From positions 124,001-188,000 of the forward strand of contig CALKWZ010000016.1 of assembly GCA_938003985.1 (NCBI GenBank): 64,000 nucleotides of DNA, in the 5' to 3' direction. The notes beneath the pieces were generated by a model that did not search any database, had not been told where the DNA came from, and worked only from the letters and a program-made list of their open reading frames with translations. Source of the stretch: an uncultured Verrucomicrobiota bacterium. GTDB lineage: Bacteria; Verrucomicrobiota; Kiritimatiellia; CAIQIC01; Lenti-01. Of the stretch, positions 1-11,250 are shown in pieces. The translations under genes and the position numbers were made by a program. Each line of letters starts with the position of its first letter. The first letter of the stretch is position 1.

Positions 1-1
1 T

Positions 2-3000
2 TCGACTGCGGCACCGGTGCTGCAATATCCGGGACCGAGCACCAACTACAGCCAAGGCGATACTATCGGTTCGGCCACCGTGGTGTACAAAGGCGTCGCG
101 TCCGGTTTCCGCGAGCACGTGGTGCCGCCGAACAGCACCAACCACTACCGCATCTACAGCATCCAGGGCGACGGCCAAGCCTCGCCGTATCCGTTCTACT
201 CGGACGGCCTCATCCCGGGCAGCCCGTTGATCACGATGCCGTACCCCGAGAACGTCTACTCCGAGACCTTCTCCTACACGAACGTCAACCTGAACGCGGG
301 CAGCTTCTCCAACAAGACGGGCGGCCACCAGTGGACCGCCGGCTGGAGCATGCTGGATGCCGGCGCTGGCCATGGCTGGACGGTGCAGACCAACGGCGTG
401 ACGGGCCAACCGGCGTTCCGCGTCACCCAGTCGAACTATCCGACCGTCGTCGGCAACCGCGCCGTCCTGGAAGCCGGCTCGACCGGATTCAACCGCGCGC
501 GGCGCACCATCGCGACGACCAACAGCGGCGAGATCTTCGTGGGCTGCGTCGTGGCCTACCAGTATCCGGGCACCGGCAAGTACATGACCATCGGCCTGAT
601 GGACGGCGACACCACCGAACTGGAATTCGGCAAGGTGTACGGCGAAAGCACCCGATTCAGCATCCGCCGCCCGAGCGCCGGCAGCAATGCGGCCAGCACC
701 TACGACATGAACGGCTGGGAAAGCGACACCAACAACTGGTACTGGATGGTGATCAAGTTCGACTTCGATGCGGACACCGCCTACGCCAAGTGCTTCTACC
801 GCGGCGAAGGCATTCCGTACCTCGAGCCGTCCACGTGGGACGCGGAGTGGTCGGGCCTGTCGGCCATCTCGCAGTTCACGAGCATCGAACTCAAGGGCGG
901 CAGCGATTCCGGCGTCCTCGGCGGCGCGATCTGGGATGAAATCCGCGTGTCGAGCATCTGGCCCGAACTGATCGGCCAGCCCGGCCTGATTCCGTGGCCT
1001 TCGCGCGTGGACTTCGGCAGCGTGGAATCCACGCTCTCCAGCAACCTGACGGTCTACATCGCCAACAGCGGCGGCGACAACGTCCCGCTGTACGTGACCA
1101 ACGATCCGTCGTTCGTCCTGACCGGTCCCGACGCGGGCTATTTCACGATCAGCACCAACCGGTTCGACGACATCCTGTTCTACCTCCAGAGCAACAGCCT
1201 GGCCGTGACCTTCTGGCCGACCAACTCGGGCACCGTGGAGTACACCAACGCGTGGCTGATGGTCTCGAACAACTCGGGCGTGAACCCGTACCCGATCCAG
1301 CTCGTCGGCACCGGCATCCCGACCGTGTCCACGAACGTGCCGGTGGTCAGCAACTACTGGGTCGGCGACAACCGGTGGGTGACGGACGCCATGGTGACGT
1401 CCGGCGTCTTCAGCGTGTCCGCCCAGGTCTACCACGTGCGCGGCATTTACATGGCCGGCGGACTGCGGCCGACCTACAACCTCGTCACCAGCAACGGGAC
1501 CGTCATCCTGACGAACGAGACGTTCGACTCCTACCAAACGACCGATGGCCTGACCTACGTGCTTTCCGACGCGGTCCATCCGGGCTATTGGCCGGCCACG
1601 CCGTCCACCAACTACCAGCTGCAGGTGACGCTGATGGCCTCGAACCTGATCGGCCACACCAACACCCTGTATCTGGCCGACGGCGTGACGCTCGCCAACG
1701 ACCTGATGTTCACCGAATACGTCGAAGGCAGCAGCAACAACAAGGCGCTGGAAATCTTCAACGGGACCGGCGCCGGCGTGAACCTGAGCCAGTACGGCAT
1801 CCGCCTGCAGATGAACAACACGACCGAATGGCAGAGCTACGAAGAGCTGCCCAACGTCGTCTTGCCGGCCGGCGGCACCTTCGTGATCGTGCATTCGGGC
1901 GCGAACGCGACCTTGCAGGGCTTGGCGCAGTACACCAACGACAACATCTGCGCGTTCAACGGCGACGATTCCGTCTTCCTGCTGAAGGGCATCGGCGAGG
2001 AAAATCCGACCGACGCCGTCGGCGCCAGCCCCAGCGGCGGCAATCTCTATGGCGACATGACCCTGCGCCGCCAGACCGCGGTGACCAACTCGGCGCCGGT
2101 CTACGACGAACTGCAATGGGACGGCTATGCCATCGACACCTTCGGCGGCCTGGGCGCCCACGCGATCGACGGCGCCCTCGGCCGGCTGATGCACTTCACC
2201 GTGGACGACGACGACGTCGAGGGCCCGGAAATCGCCGCGGTGCTCGTCGGCACGAACACGCCGACGGCCGGATCCCCGGGGCCGGACATCCTGCTCGCGG
2301 ACGTGCCCGAATCGGGCCTGGTGCTCTCCTGGAACGTCCAGGACTTCGACAGCGGCCTCTACGCCGCCAGCAACCGCTACGTGCTGCGGACCGGCGGCAC
2401 CGTGATCTCCGACTACCTGGCGGTGGGCACCAACGTGAACGGCGGCGGCATGGATGGCCCGTGGACCCTTTCGGCCACCGTCCCGCGCGCCTCGCTCGCC
2501 GGCGGCAACTACTCGCTCGCCCTGGTCGCCTCGGATCTCGATCCGGAATACGTCGGCGACATCATGGTGGCGTCGAACCAGTACTACTTCCGCCTGCTTG
2601 CGTCGTCCATCGCCGTGACGCCGTCCGAACTGAACTTCGGCCAGGTCGGCGTGGGCATGACGTCGAACATGACCGTCACCATCACCAACGGCGGCAACGT
2701 CGCGCTGTACGTTTCCGACATCGAGTTCGTCGGTACCGGCTATGCCTTGTTCGAGGCGGACGTCGACGAGACCTCGATCCCGGCGGGCGGATCGCTCGAC
2801 GTCACGGTGTACTTCACTCCGTCCGGCGGCGGCAATTTCAACTGGACGATGATCGTCCACAACGATTCGATCAACGATCCGGACGCGATGATCCCGCTGA
2901 CGGGCAGCTGCTACGATCCGGAAACCTCGCCGCCGGAGGTCATCGAATACGCCGTCATGGACACGGCCGCCATGACCAACACGGTGACCGACCATGCTTC

Positions 3001-6000
3001 CGCCCACGGCGAGCTGAACGCCCGCTTCGTGCTCTACCAGTACACGGGCATGCGGCCCGACAACGCCAGCTTCGACCTGATCTATCCCGACGGCACCCTG
3101 GCGGTCGAAAACGTCCCGCTCTCGGCCACGGTCACCGTGACGAACGAAGGCAATCTCTGCACCGTCTTCGTCGGCACCCCGCCGCCGTTCTATCCGGCCG
3201 TCCTCGGCGTCTATACGGCCCGCGTCACGGCCGTCAGCTCCAACGGCATCCAGATGGCCGACGACGTCTACTACCGCACCCTCGGCGGCGGCGTCCAGGA
3301 GCGGATGGAAACCTTCAACAACGTGGCCAGCAACAGCTCGTCCTATCTGGCCGGCAACGCGACCAACGCGGATCTGGGCACGTGGGCCTTCACGGGTTCC
3401 CGCTGGGACCAGGCGCTGAACGGCAAGGCGCCCACCGTGGGTCCGCTGGGCAGCCTGCGTTCGCCGACGCTCTCCAACGGTTGCTCGCAGATCTCCTTCG
3501 ACTACAGGCGTCCGTTCGCGGAATCCGGCGCCTTCAACGTGGACGTGCTGGTCAACGGCGCGGTCGTCGGCACGGTCACGGCCATGCCGCCGGACACGGC
3601 CACGATCTTCTCCTACATGGTGTCCGGCCTCACCAACTCCGGCAACGTGGTGGTCTCCTTCACCAACCGGGCCAGCAGCAACAAGCGCATCTGCATCGAC
3701 AATATCCGGCTCCTGACGCTGGGCACGGCCACGAACGCGATGATGAACGTCCTCGTGACGGACGAAGATGCGGCCGGCCCCGTCCATAGCGGCTTCAACG
3801 TCGACGGCGTGTTCTTCTCGACGAACGACTTCCTGCCCGGCGGGCTGGTCGTGACCGGCCTCGTGGCGGACGTGCCCAGCGGCGTCTACTCCGCCAGCAA
3901 CGCGTGGTCGCTGGTCAGCAACGGCGTCCAGATCGCGTCCGGCTGGATGACGATGGCGCCCGCCGTGGATGGCTCGGGCATCAGCAACGGCGTGGCGGCG
4001 CTGTCCGCCACCGTCCCGGGCGACCTGCTGAACTGGATCGACGGCCAGTTCCTGTTCCAGGTGGCCAGTTCGGACTACGATCTGGACCGGCCGAACGACT
4101 GGACCCGGTCCAGCAACGAATACGCGTTCGGCGTGTCGGCCTACGTGCCGACCCCGACCAACTTCACCGCGGACGCCGACGGCGCCGAAATGGTGGTGCT
4201 GAACTGGGATCGCAACGGGGCCGGAAACGTCGCCTTGCTGTGGTCCACCAACGGCGCGATCACCGCCAACAGCATCGCCAAGGGCACGACGTTGGCCGTC
4301 AACGACACGGTCGGCAACGCCAAGGTGGCCTATCTGGGCAGCACCGACGACCATATCGAGCTGGTGGTGCCGCCGAATTCGGTCAACTACTTCCGCCTGT
4401 TCGGGCGGGCTGGCACGACCTATTCCGCCGCCTACGTCTCGCCGACGCCGACCAATCCGGTCCAGACGCTGGCCTATGAGCGCGGCGAAATCGTCGACCA
4501 ATTCGCCTATACCAACAACGTCACGCTGTCGAACCAGGCCGGCCTGGCCACCGGCCAGGGCTGGAACGGGACGTGGCTGGGCAACGACCGCAGCTTCTTC
4601 AACGTCGACGACACGAACCTGCTGAGCGGCGCCATCGGCTACCCGACCCCGTACGCCAACAAGCTGCAGTGGATCTACAACTCCAACGTGCCGGTGACCG
4701 GCCAGGTCCGGCGCCTGCTGGCGACCCCGCGCCTGACCCGCACGTTCGTGGCGTTCATGATGAACTACAAGACCGCCGACGATACCGACGGCGCCAACAA
4801 GTTCGTCGGCGTCTCGCTCATGAGCGGCAACAACGCCACCAACGAGGAAATCTTCTTCGGCAAGCCGGCGGGCGCGGGCAATCTGGCGGGCATCTACGAG
4901 CCCGACACCGCGCATCAGGAGACGGGAACCTACGCCATTACCCCGACCCACTTCGCGGACTACATGATGGTGGGCGAGTGGGATGCGCCGAACCACACGG
5001 TCCGCATGTGGGCCTTCCACCGCAACGGCGGCGACATCCCGGAAAACTACGCCGACGCGACGCCGATCGCCGTCTACAGCAATCTGTCCATCAACGTCGC
5101 CACCATCACCGGCATCCGGCTGGCGGCGGGCATTTCCGCGGAAGGCGGGATATCGCTCGACCACGTCTACTTCGACGAAGTCCGCGTGGGCGGCACATGG
5201 GACGAAGTGCTGAACTTCACCTATCCGAAGGTGTTCGACTACGCGCTGGACAACGGCACCAACTGGATCACCGACGGCCAGCTGTCCCAGGCCGGCACGA
5301 ACTATCCGGTTTCCTTCAAGGTGTACCACCGCACGCGCATCAAGGAAGCCGAGTTCAACCTGCTGGACCTCGATGACGCCAACGTCCTGCTGTACAACCC
5401 GACGAACCAGATCGTGATCTCGAACCGCATGGAATCTGGCACCGGCAGCCAGTGGTTCACGAACGTCATCGAGGACCGCCTGGTGACCCAGGAAGTGGCG
5501 CTGGCCGTCTACACCTCCCGCGTGTGGGTTACCTCCGTCAGCGACAAGACCACGAACACGATCTCGCTGTCCGAGCAGGGCGGGGCCGAGGACCTGTTCT
5601 TCGGCGAATTCGGCGAAGGCAACAATTACGACAAGTTCGTCGAAATCTACAACGGCACCGGGTCGGCCATCGACTTGAGCCAATACATCATGGCCAGCCA
5701 AACGGGCGCCGGGAAGTATACGAACTGGGCGAATTGGAGCCTGTTGTCGCCGACGACCTACTGGCTGGACCACGGCGCGACCGTCGCCATCCTCAACGGC
5801 GGCAAATGGGGCGGCGTGTCCAACCAGAACACGGTCGCGCAGGCGCTGGTCGACGCCATGACGGCGGCGGGCCGGCCGTTCCTGTTCAGCTCCAACGACG
5901 TGCTGAACGTCAGCGGCGACGATCCGGTGGCCTTGTTCCGGTTGTCGAACACCACCGAGTGGCTGGACGTTTGCGGCATCGGGCCGGCCGCGGACCGCTA

Positions 6001-9000
6001 CATCATGCAGCGCATGGAAGACGCCGAAGTGCCGTGGTTCTATCCGGAACGCGTCAACACCAACCAGTGGGACTTCCGCGTGTGGGAAAGCGATGCGGCC
6101 ACGGGCTACACGAACCTGACGGCCACGGCCGGCGCCTACGACCGCATCGTCGGCTTGGGCGGCTACATCACCTTCCACGTGCGCGACGACGACGTCGTTC
6201 CGCCGGTGACGGGCACCAACACCGTCCTGAAGGTCGGCAACGCGGAGCCGTACACGGACCTGCCGATCACCGTCGGCGAGAACGAAGTCGTCTTCACGGC
6301 GTGGAGCTTCACGAACAACGCGTCCGTCGCGGCGTGCGGAACCCCGTGGTGGGGCAGCCTGCTGACCAACGCGGCCATTACCTGGACCACGAACTACGCG
6401 GCCGAATTGGTCAGCCCGACGGATAGCGGCACGGGCGTCAACGACGTCTTCGACGGCTGGGGCCAGATCAACCGCGGCGCGCTCTACATGGGCTCCATCG
6501 GCAACTGGGGCTTCAGCACGCAGAACGTCCCGTACGTCCAGTTCGAGCTGCCGCTCGTGGCGGCCGAAGACATCACGCTCTCCTGGGCGGAACTGGGCGG
6601 CGTCAACAGCTTCACCAACGTCCAGGTGCAGTGGTCGCTGACGGGCGTGGACGGCACCTTCGCGACCAACGCGGCCTGGCCGCGCTGGACCATGACCGAC
6701 GCCACCGAGTGGCGGTCGCGGTTCATCACGCTGTCGGGCGTGGTGCCGGAAGGCGCCGGCAAGGTGTACGTGCGCTTCGTGCTGGGCCCCGGCTACGGCG
6801 GCTCCAGCGGCGCGTTCCGCATGGACAACATCCAGCTGGTGGGCCGTCCGGAAGAATACGAGGTGACGGACGGGCAGATCGCCGCTTCTTCCTACTCCAT
6901 CCGGATCCAGGGCAACGTGTACGATGCCGACAGCGGCCTCCAGGGCGACCAGTCCGTCATGACGATGGGCGGCGTCAACGGCACGTTCAACGCCGCCAAA
7001 GCCAATCTGATCGACGGCGGCAGAGGGACGAATTCCTCCCTGTGGTGGGACGTCGGGGCGTTCACCCGGGACGAAGTCACCGATCTGGTGCTGGATTCCG
7101 CGGCCGGCGCGGGCATTCCGCTGACCCTCGACGTGCCGGATGCCGACACCGACCGGGCCGACGACGTCCTGTGGATGTTCGGCAGCCTCGGACGCATGCG
7201 CGTGACGGACGACGACGTCATCCGGCCGAAACTGACGCTGGACACCATGCGGCCGCGCACCGGCATCTTCGCCCAGTGGCTCTTCACCACGACCAACTCG
7301 CTCCTGCCCACCCGAGCCGACGCCAGCGTCGAATTCAGCCGGCTGATGTGCGAAACCGACAACGGCGCGGTGACCACGCCGCGCTACACCACGGCGCCGA
7401 CCGGCGGGACCTACGCGGTGCGCCAGAGCGGCTGGCAGGCGAACACCAAGTATTGGCACGTGGAAATGACGCCGGAAACCGACATGGCGATCACCAACAT
7501 CACGTTCCAGAGCCTGATCAACAAGACCAACGGGCCCACCCACTTCCGGATCAGCAAATACCTGAACGGCGCGTTTGTCCAATCCTGGGGACCGTACTTC
7601 TTCTCGGGCAGCACCAATACGCCGCTTACGACGAACTGGTACGGCTGGAGCCAGAACTGGCCGACGAACGGGCCCATCACGGTGCCGGCGGGCCAGACCA
7701 CCCAGATCCGCATCTACGGATTGGGCGGCAACACCAACTCCATCGGGACCTACTGGTCGCTCTACAACCTGACCTTCCTGCAGGGCGTGGTCGGCACCAA
7801 CGGCGTCACGGAAGTGACGGACGCGGAATTCACCACGGGTTCGTTCAAGCTGCGCGGCAGCACCTGGGACGATGACAGCGGCATCCGCGCCACCAACACG
7901 GCCGACGTGGCCAAGCGGCCGCGCTACTCGATGAACGCGCCGGACGGCGGCGTCTTCTCCACGAACGTGGCGTTCATCTTCACCAACTCGTTCTCCGACG
8001 GCGGGCTCACGCTGGAGGCCGACGGCGCGTTCCACGCGGACCTGCCGCAACCGAGCTACACCAACGTGATGCTGGGCGAGTATCTCGGCCGCGCCAGCGT
8101 CTGGGACTTCGACGACGACCGGACGGAAGACGACCTGCAGATGGCCGGCGACCTGGCGATGTACGTCGTGGACAACGACGTCACGCCGCCCAGCACCGTC
8201 GGCGCCGTGCGCGTCAACGGCGTCCTCGTGCCGGAGACGGCGCCGGACCGCAACACCGCCATGTGGACGAACCAGCCGGAATTCCTGGTGAGTTTCGACG
8301 ACGTCTCCCATGACCAGGATGCCGAGGCGTCCCTCAGCGACAAACAGAAGGGCGTGGCCGGCATCGGCGAGTACCGCGTGACGACGAACAACGTCGTCGG
8401 CATGAATCCCACCAACCGGGCCGCCTACGGCCGGCCGTATTCCGTGGCGACCACCAACGGCGCCTTGGCCAACGGCGGATTCGAGATGATCGGTGAAGGG
8501 TGGACCTTGGACGGCAATTGCGACATCCAGTGGCTGCGGCTGGATCCCAGCGCCGTGAAGGAAGGCACCAACAGCCTGCGGCAGGTCAACGGCGGCATCG
8601 CCTACCAGCTCATCGAGTTCCGCAACCTGGCGGCGGCCGCGCCCGTCGTGGGGGTCAGCGGCTGGTGCCGTTCCGAAACCGGCGACGCGATCCTCCGCAT
8701 CGAGGCGTATGCCACCAACAACTTGACCACGCCGATCGCGTCCAACCAAGTGGCGATCCCGGCGAACGGAACCAATTGGAACTCGTTCGCGATCGATCCG
8801 GCCGTGGCGGTCGGCGACGGCACGGTCGAAGTGCTGAAGGTCTCCTTGATCGATGCGGGCGGCAACACGACCTATTGGGACGACATTCGCCTGTCCGTGA
8901 ACATCGGCACCAACCTGCCGACCATGCGGTTCGTGGCGGGCATCGCCAACCAAGGCCTGAGCAATCCGCAGTATCTGTTCGCCGTGGATGCGGACAACAA

Positions 9001-11197
9001 CCGGTCGCTCGACCGCCTGGCGGGCGAGGCGAAGCCGTTCTACATCGCCTACGACGTGACGCCGCCGACCTACGTGGGCGCCAACGTGCCGTTGACGGCT
9101 TCCACCGAAACCGTGGACGATCCCACCACGCAGTTCGACCTGCAGTGGAGCACGTTCCAGGTCGGGCCGGACGATCCGAGCCACGCGAACCATCCGACGA
9201 AGGTCGCGACCGACCGCGACATCCTGTCGCCGTGGCGCAGCTACAAGGTCTACTACGCCACCTTCGACCCGATGGCCGTGCCGGACGGCGACGGCGGTCC
9301 CGGCACCAGCGGCGCCTACATCTTCACGAACTTCATCGCGAACAACGCCTACCAGGCGTGGTCGAACGTGAGCTGGAACTCCGCCATCCTCGATCCGTCG
9401 GCGACCGGCACGAACTATCTGGCCCTGACCAACCTGCCGAACAACCGGATCCGGCTGTACGATCTGGACTTCGACCAGGACTACGCCGTGGTGATCGTCG
9501 GCGTGGACAAGGCCGGCAACGAAGGCTCGGCGGGCATCTACAGCTGGGCCACCAACAACACGATCAAGTTCGCCCTGACCCGCGGCTGGTCGCTGCCGAA
9601 GGACGAGGCCGAAGCGTACTTCCCGAACTCGCCCACGCTGCAGCGGACGGACGTCGAACGCGCGGCCGGTCTGGCCTGGCTGGCCGCCGGCCAAACCAAC
9701 GCCCAGGCCACCGGCATTGGCAATACCTACAGCAACGTCTCCAAGGACTACGACCTGATCTATTGGGATTCGGCCACCTTCCAGGAAAACATCAACAACG
9801 ATTGGCGTCTGCTGGGCACCGTGCGCACCAACTGGTTCGTGGACGACGGCGGCCAGGCGCGTAGCCGCGGCCAGATCCGCTTCTACCGCGCTTCCTACAA
9901 GGACCGCTGGCGCAAGACGCGGGAAGTGACCGTCAGCAACGAAACGGTCGTCGTGCCGCAGCGGCCGCTGGTCAGCGAAGAAGTCTATGCGCTGCACAAC
10001 ATCATCCTGTCGCCGGGACAGAACTTCGTGTCCCTCCACGGAATTGCCTACACGAACACGTTCTACGGCGTGTTCGGCGGGACCGAAACCTTCCCGGGCG
10101 GGACCAGCATGAGTCCCGCCAACGGATCGACCGTGGTCGAGTTCTTCTCGTCCGGCAGCAACGCGCCGTCCGTGTCGCAGTACTGGCTGGATGGCGGCGG
10201 GATCTGGAGAAATGCCGGCGGCGCCGACGTCACCCACGACGTGCAAAGCTCGAACTTCTTCAACCGCGGGTTCTCGATCAATCTGCCGCCGGCCGATCAT
10301 GAGGCTTGGAACGTCTATGCCGCTACCAATGCCTTGGACTACAATCGTCTGGACGCCAGCAATCGTCCGGCCACGGTTCCGGGCATGGTGTGGTCGGCCA
10401 TTGCCCAGGTGCCGACCAATGCCGCCGGCTTCAGCCACGTCATCCAATGCGGCAGCCGCCGCAATCCGACGTTGCCGATGTACAACGTGGTGGCGCTGCG
10501 CCTGCCCGTCTCGGCCCATCCCAGCCAGATGAAACTGCTGGATTGCGGTTTCGTGAAGGGCATCAAGGGCCAAAGCGACGAAATCTACACGATGAACACC
10601 GCGACCAAGGACGTCATGGCCGGCAGTACCATCTATTGCGCCACCAACGGCGTCTGGCGGTTCGTCAGCAACGACGGCCTCGTGCCTTGGGGTTATTTCA
10701 AGCCCAACGACGTGATCGTCATCGTGTCCAAGAACGGCGGGCTGGGCGAGTCCTGGGTCTGGAGCTACACGCCGACCGACTTCTACACCCTGCCGACGCG
10801 CTGGATGGGGTGGACCGACGTGCCTCTGGCCAGCGAGCCGACGGTGAATGCCTCCGGCCTGTCCTTCACCAACGTCACCGCCACCCAGATCGGGGCGGCC
10901 TGGACCGTCGGCAACGGCGCGCGCCGCATCGTCGTGGTCCGGGAAGGTGCCGTGCCCGATTGGACGCCGACCGACGGCGTGGGTCCTTCCGGCGTGAGTG
11001 CAAACTTCTCGCAGGCCACGGACCAAGGCAACGGGAGCAAGATCTGCTATGACGGCACGGGGGGCACCTTCCTGCTGCAGATCCTCCAGCCCAGCACCAC
11101 GTACTACTTCAAGGTCTTCGAGTACAACGGCACCGGTACCGGCGCGAACTACCTGACGGGCGGGACCGTCTTGTCCGGCTATGCGCTGACCTTGTAG
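2..11197 (+). CDS. Giant secreted modular protein (5' partial)
   Basis: The frame is open from base 2, so the gene begins upstream of the window; the GTG at 17 is probably not the start. At least 3,730 residues are present. The first visible module (about bases 2-970) resembles an internal one (about 4140-5215): each has a VPPNS..Y.R fibronectin-like end followed by a LamG-like jelly-roll stretch. Choice-of-anchor D (ASPM/SPD-2/Hydin-like) modules lie near 990-1315 and 2610-2920. Lamin-tail-like modules, with the pattern EI(F/Y)NGTG...LSQY, lie near 1690-2170 and 5590-6160. A fibronectin III-like domain ends the protein. A short D-D/N-D-V-x-x-P linker recurs at about 2206, 6182, 7205 and 8168. 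No enzyme motif, sortase signal or PEP-CTERM tail is visible. The role is inferred to be extracellular or cell-surface adhesion or glycan binding. Confidence 0.85.
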   Translation, partial: STAAPVLQYPGPSTNYSQGDTIGSATVVYKGVASGFREHVVPPNSTNHYRIYSIQGDGQASPYPFYSDGLIPGSPLITMPYPENVYSETFSYTNVNLNAGSFSNKTGGHQWTAGWSMLDAGAGHGWTVQTNGVTGQPAFRVTQSNYPTVVGNRAVLEAGSTGFNRARRTIATTNSGEIFVGCVVAYQYPGTGKYMTIGLMDGDTTELEFGKVYGESTRFSIRRPSAGSNAASTYDMNGWESDTNNWYWMVIKFDFDADTAYAKCFYRGEGIPYLEPSTWDAEWSGLSAISQFTSIELKGGSDSGVLGGAIWDEIRVSSIWPELIGQPGLIPWPSRVDFGSVESTLSSNLTVYIANSGGDNVPLYVTNDPSFVLTGPDAGYFTISTNRFDDILFYLQSNSLAVTFWPTNSGTVEYTNAWLMVSNNSGVNPYPIQLVGTGIPTVSTNVPVVSNYWVGDNRWVTDAMVTSGVFSVSAQVYHVRGIYMAGGLRPTYNLVTSNGTVILTNETFDSYQTTDGLTYVLSDAVHPGYWPATPSTNYQLQVTLMASNLIGHTNTLYLADGVTLANDLMFTEYVEGSSNNKALEIFNGTGAGVNLSQYGIRLQMNNTTEWQSYEELPNVVLPAGGTFVIVHSGANATLQGLAQYTNDNICAFNGDDSVFLLKGIGEENPTDAVGASPSGGNLYGDMTLRRQTAVTNSAPVYDELQWDGYAIDTFGGLGAHAIDGALGRLMHFTVDDDDVEGPEIAAVLVGTNTPTAGSPGPDILLADVPESGLVLSWNVQDFDSGLYAASNRYVLRTGGTVISDYLAVGTNVNGGGMDGPWTLSATVPRASLAGGNYSLALVASDLDPEYVGDIMVASNQYYFRLLASSIAVTPSELNFGQVGVGMTSNMTVTITNGGNVALYVSDIEFVGTGYALFEADVDETSIPAGGSLDVTVYFTPSGGGNFNWTMIVHNDSINDPDAMIPLTGSCYDPETSPPEVIEYAVMDTAAMTNTVTDHASAHGELNARFVLYQYTGMRPDNASFDLIYPDGTLAVENVPLSATVTVTNEGNLCTVFVGTPPPFYPAVLGVYTARVTAVSSNGIQMADDVYYRTLGGGVQERMETFNNVASNSSSYLAGNATNADLGTWAFTGSRWDQALNGKAPTVGPLGSLRSPTLSNGCSQISFDYRRPFAESGAFNVDVLVNGAVVGTVTAMPPDTATIFSYMVSGLTNSGNVVVSFTNRASSNKRICIDNIRLLTLGTATNAMMNVLVTDEDAAGPVHSGFNVDGVFFSTNDFLPGGLVVTGLVADVPSGVYSASNAWSLVSNGVQIASGWMTMAPAVDGSGISNGVAALSATVPGDLLNWIDGQFLFQVASSDYDLDRPNDWTRSSNEYAFGVSAYVPTPTNFTADADGAEMVVLNWDRNGAGNVALLWSTNGAITANSIAKGTTLAVNDTVGNAKVAYLGSTDDHIELVVPPNSVNYFRLFGRAGTTYSAAYVSPTPTNPVQTLAYERGEIVDQFAYTNNVTLSNQAGLATGQGWNGTWLGNDRSFFNVDDTNLLSGAIGYPTPYANKLQWIYNSNVPVTGQVRRLLATPRLTRTFVAFMMNYKTADDTDGANKFVGVSLMSGNNATNEEIFFGKPAGAGNLAGIYEPDTAHQETGTYAITPTHFADYMMVGEWDAPNHTVRMWAFHRNGGDIPENYADATPIAVYSNLSINVATITGIRLAAGISAEGGISLDHVYFDEVRVGGTWDEVLNFTYPKVFDYALDNGTNWITDGQLSQAGTNYPVSFKVYHRTRIKEAEFNLLDLDDANVLLYNPTNQIVISNRMESGTGSQWFTNVIEDRLVTQEVALAVYTSRVWVTSVSDKTTNTISLSEQGGAEDLFFGEFGEGNNYDKFVEIYNGTGSAIDLSQYIMASQTGAGKYTNWANWSLLSPTTYWLDHGATVAILNGGKWGGVSNQNTVAQALVDAMTAAGRPFLFSSNDVLNVSGDDPVALFRLSNTTEWLDVCGIGPAADRYIMQRMEDAEVPWFYPERVNTNQWDFRVWESDAATGYTNLTATAGAYDRIVGLGGYITFHVRDDDVVPPVTGTNTVLKVGNAEPYTDLPITVGENEVVFTAWSFTNNASVAACGTPWWGSLLTNAAITWTTNYAAELVSPTDSGTGVNDVFDGWGQINRGALYMGSIGNWGFSTQNVPYVQFELPLVAAEDITLSWAELGGVNSFTNVQVQWSLTGVDGTFATNAAWPRWTMTDATEWRSRFITLSGVVPEGAGKVYVRFVLGPGYGGSSGAFRMDNIQLVGRPEEYEVTDGQIAASSYSIRIQGNVYDADSGLQGDQSVMTMGGVNGTFNAAKANLIDGGRGTNSSLWWDVGAFTRDEVTDLVLDSAAGAGIPLTLDVPDADTDRADDVLWMFGSLGRMRVTDDDVIRPKLTLDTMRPRTGIFAQWLFTTTNSLLPTRADASVEFSRLMCETDNGAVTTPRYTTAPTGGTYAVRQSGWQANTKYWHVEMTPETDMAITNITFQSLINKTNGPTHFRISKYLNGAFVQSWGPYFFSGSTNTPLTTNWYGWSQNWPTNGPITVPAGQTTQIRIYGLGGNTNSIGTYWSLYNLTFLQGVVGTNGVTEVTDAEFTTGSFKLRGSTWDDDSGIRATNTADVAKRPRYSMNAPDGGVFSTNVAFIFTNSFSDGGLTLEADGAFHADLPQPSYTNVMLGEYLGRASVWDFDDDRTEDDLQMAGDLAMYVVDNDVTPPSTVGAVRVNGVLVPETAPDRNTAMWTNQPEFLVSFDDVSHDQDAEASLSDKQKGVAGIGEYRVTTNNVVGMNPTNRAAYGRPYSVATTNGALANGGFEMIGEGWTLDGNCDIQWLRLDPSAVKEGTNSLRQVNGGIAYQLIEFRNLAAAAPVVGVSGWCRSETGDAILRIEAYATNNLTTPIASNQVAIPANGTNWNSFAIDPAVAVGDGTVEVLKVSLIDAGGNTTYWDDIRLSVNIGTNLPTMRFVAGIANQGLSNPQYLFAVDADNNRSLDRLAGEAKPFYIAYDVTPPTYVGANVPLTASTETVDDPTTQFDLQWSTFQVGPDDPSHANHPTKVATDRDILSPWRSYKVYYATFDPMAVPDGDGGPGTSGAYIFTNFIANNAYQAWSNVSWNSAILDPSATGTNYLALTNLPNNRIRLYDLDFDQDYAVVIVGVDKAGNEGSAGIYSWATNNTIKFALTRGWSLPKDEAEAYFPNSPTLQRTDVERAAGLAWLAAGQTNAQATGIGNTYSNVSKDYDLIYWDSATFQENINNDWRLLGTVRTNWFVDDGGQARSRGQIRFYRASYKDRWRKTREVTVSNETVVVPQRPLVSEEVYALHNIILSPGQNFVSLHGIAYTNTFYGVFGGTETFPGGTSMSPANGSTVVEFFSSGSNAPSVSQYWLDGGGIWRNAGGADVTHDVQSSNFFNRGFSINLPPADHEAWNVYAATNALDYNRLDASNRPATVPGMVWSAIAQVPTNAAGFSHVIQCGSRRNPTLPMYNVVALRLPVSAHPSQMKLLDCGFVKGIKGQSDEIYTMNTATKDVMAGSTIYCATNGVWRFVSNDGLVPWGYFKPNDVIVIVSKNGGLGESWVWSYTPTDFYTLPTRWMGWTDVPLASEPTVNASGLSFTNVTATQIGAAWTVGNGARRIVVVREGAVPDWTPTDGVGPSGVSANFSQATDQGNGSKICYDGTGGTFLLQILQPSTTYYFKVFEYNGTGTGANYLTGGTVLSGYALTL

Positions 11198-11219
11198 TCC
11201 GGTCGCCGGAGATCGCTAC

Positions 11220-11245
11220 GCGGCCCCGCGGAGGGGCGGGGCCGC
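11220..11245. terminator. GC-rich hairpin between convergent genes
   Basis: A perfect 10-bp inverted repeat (GCGGCCCCGC, 11220-11229, and its complement, 11236-11245) with a 6-base loop sits between the giant gene and hflX, which converge. Neither strand has a clear U-tract after it, so the hairpin may only stabilise mRNA ends or act with another factor. Confidence 0.5.
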
Positions 11246-11250
11246 GGCCC

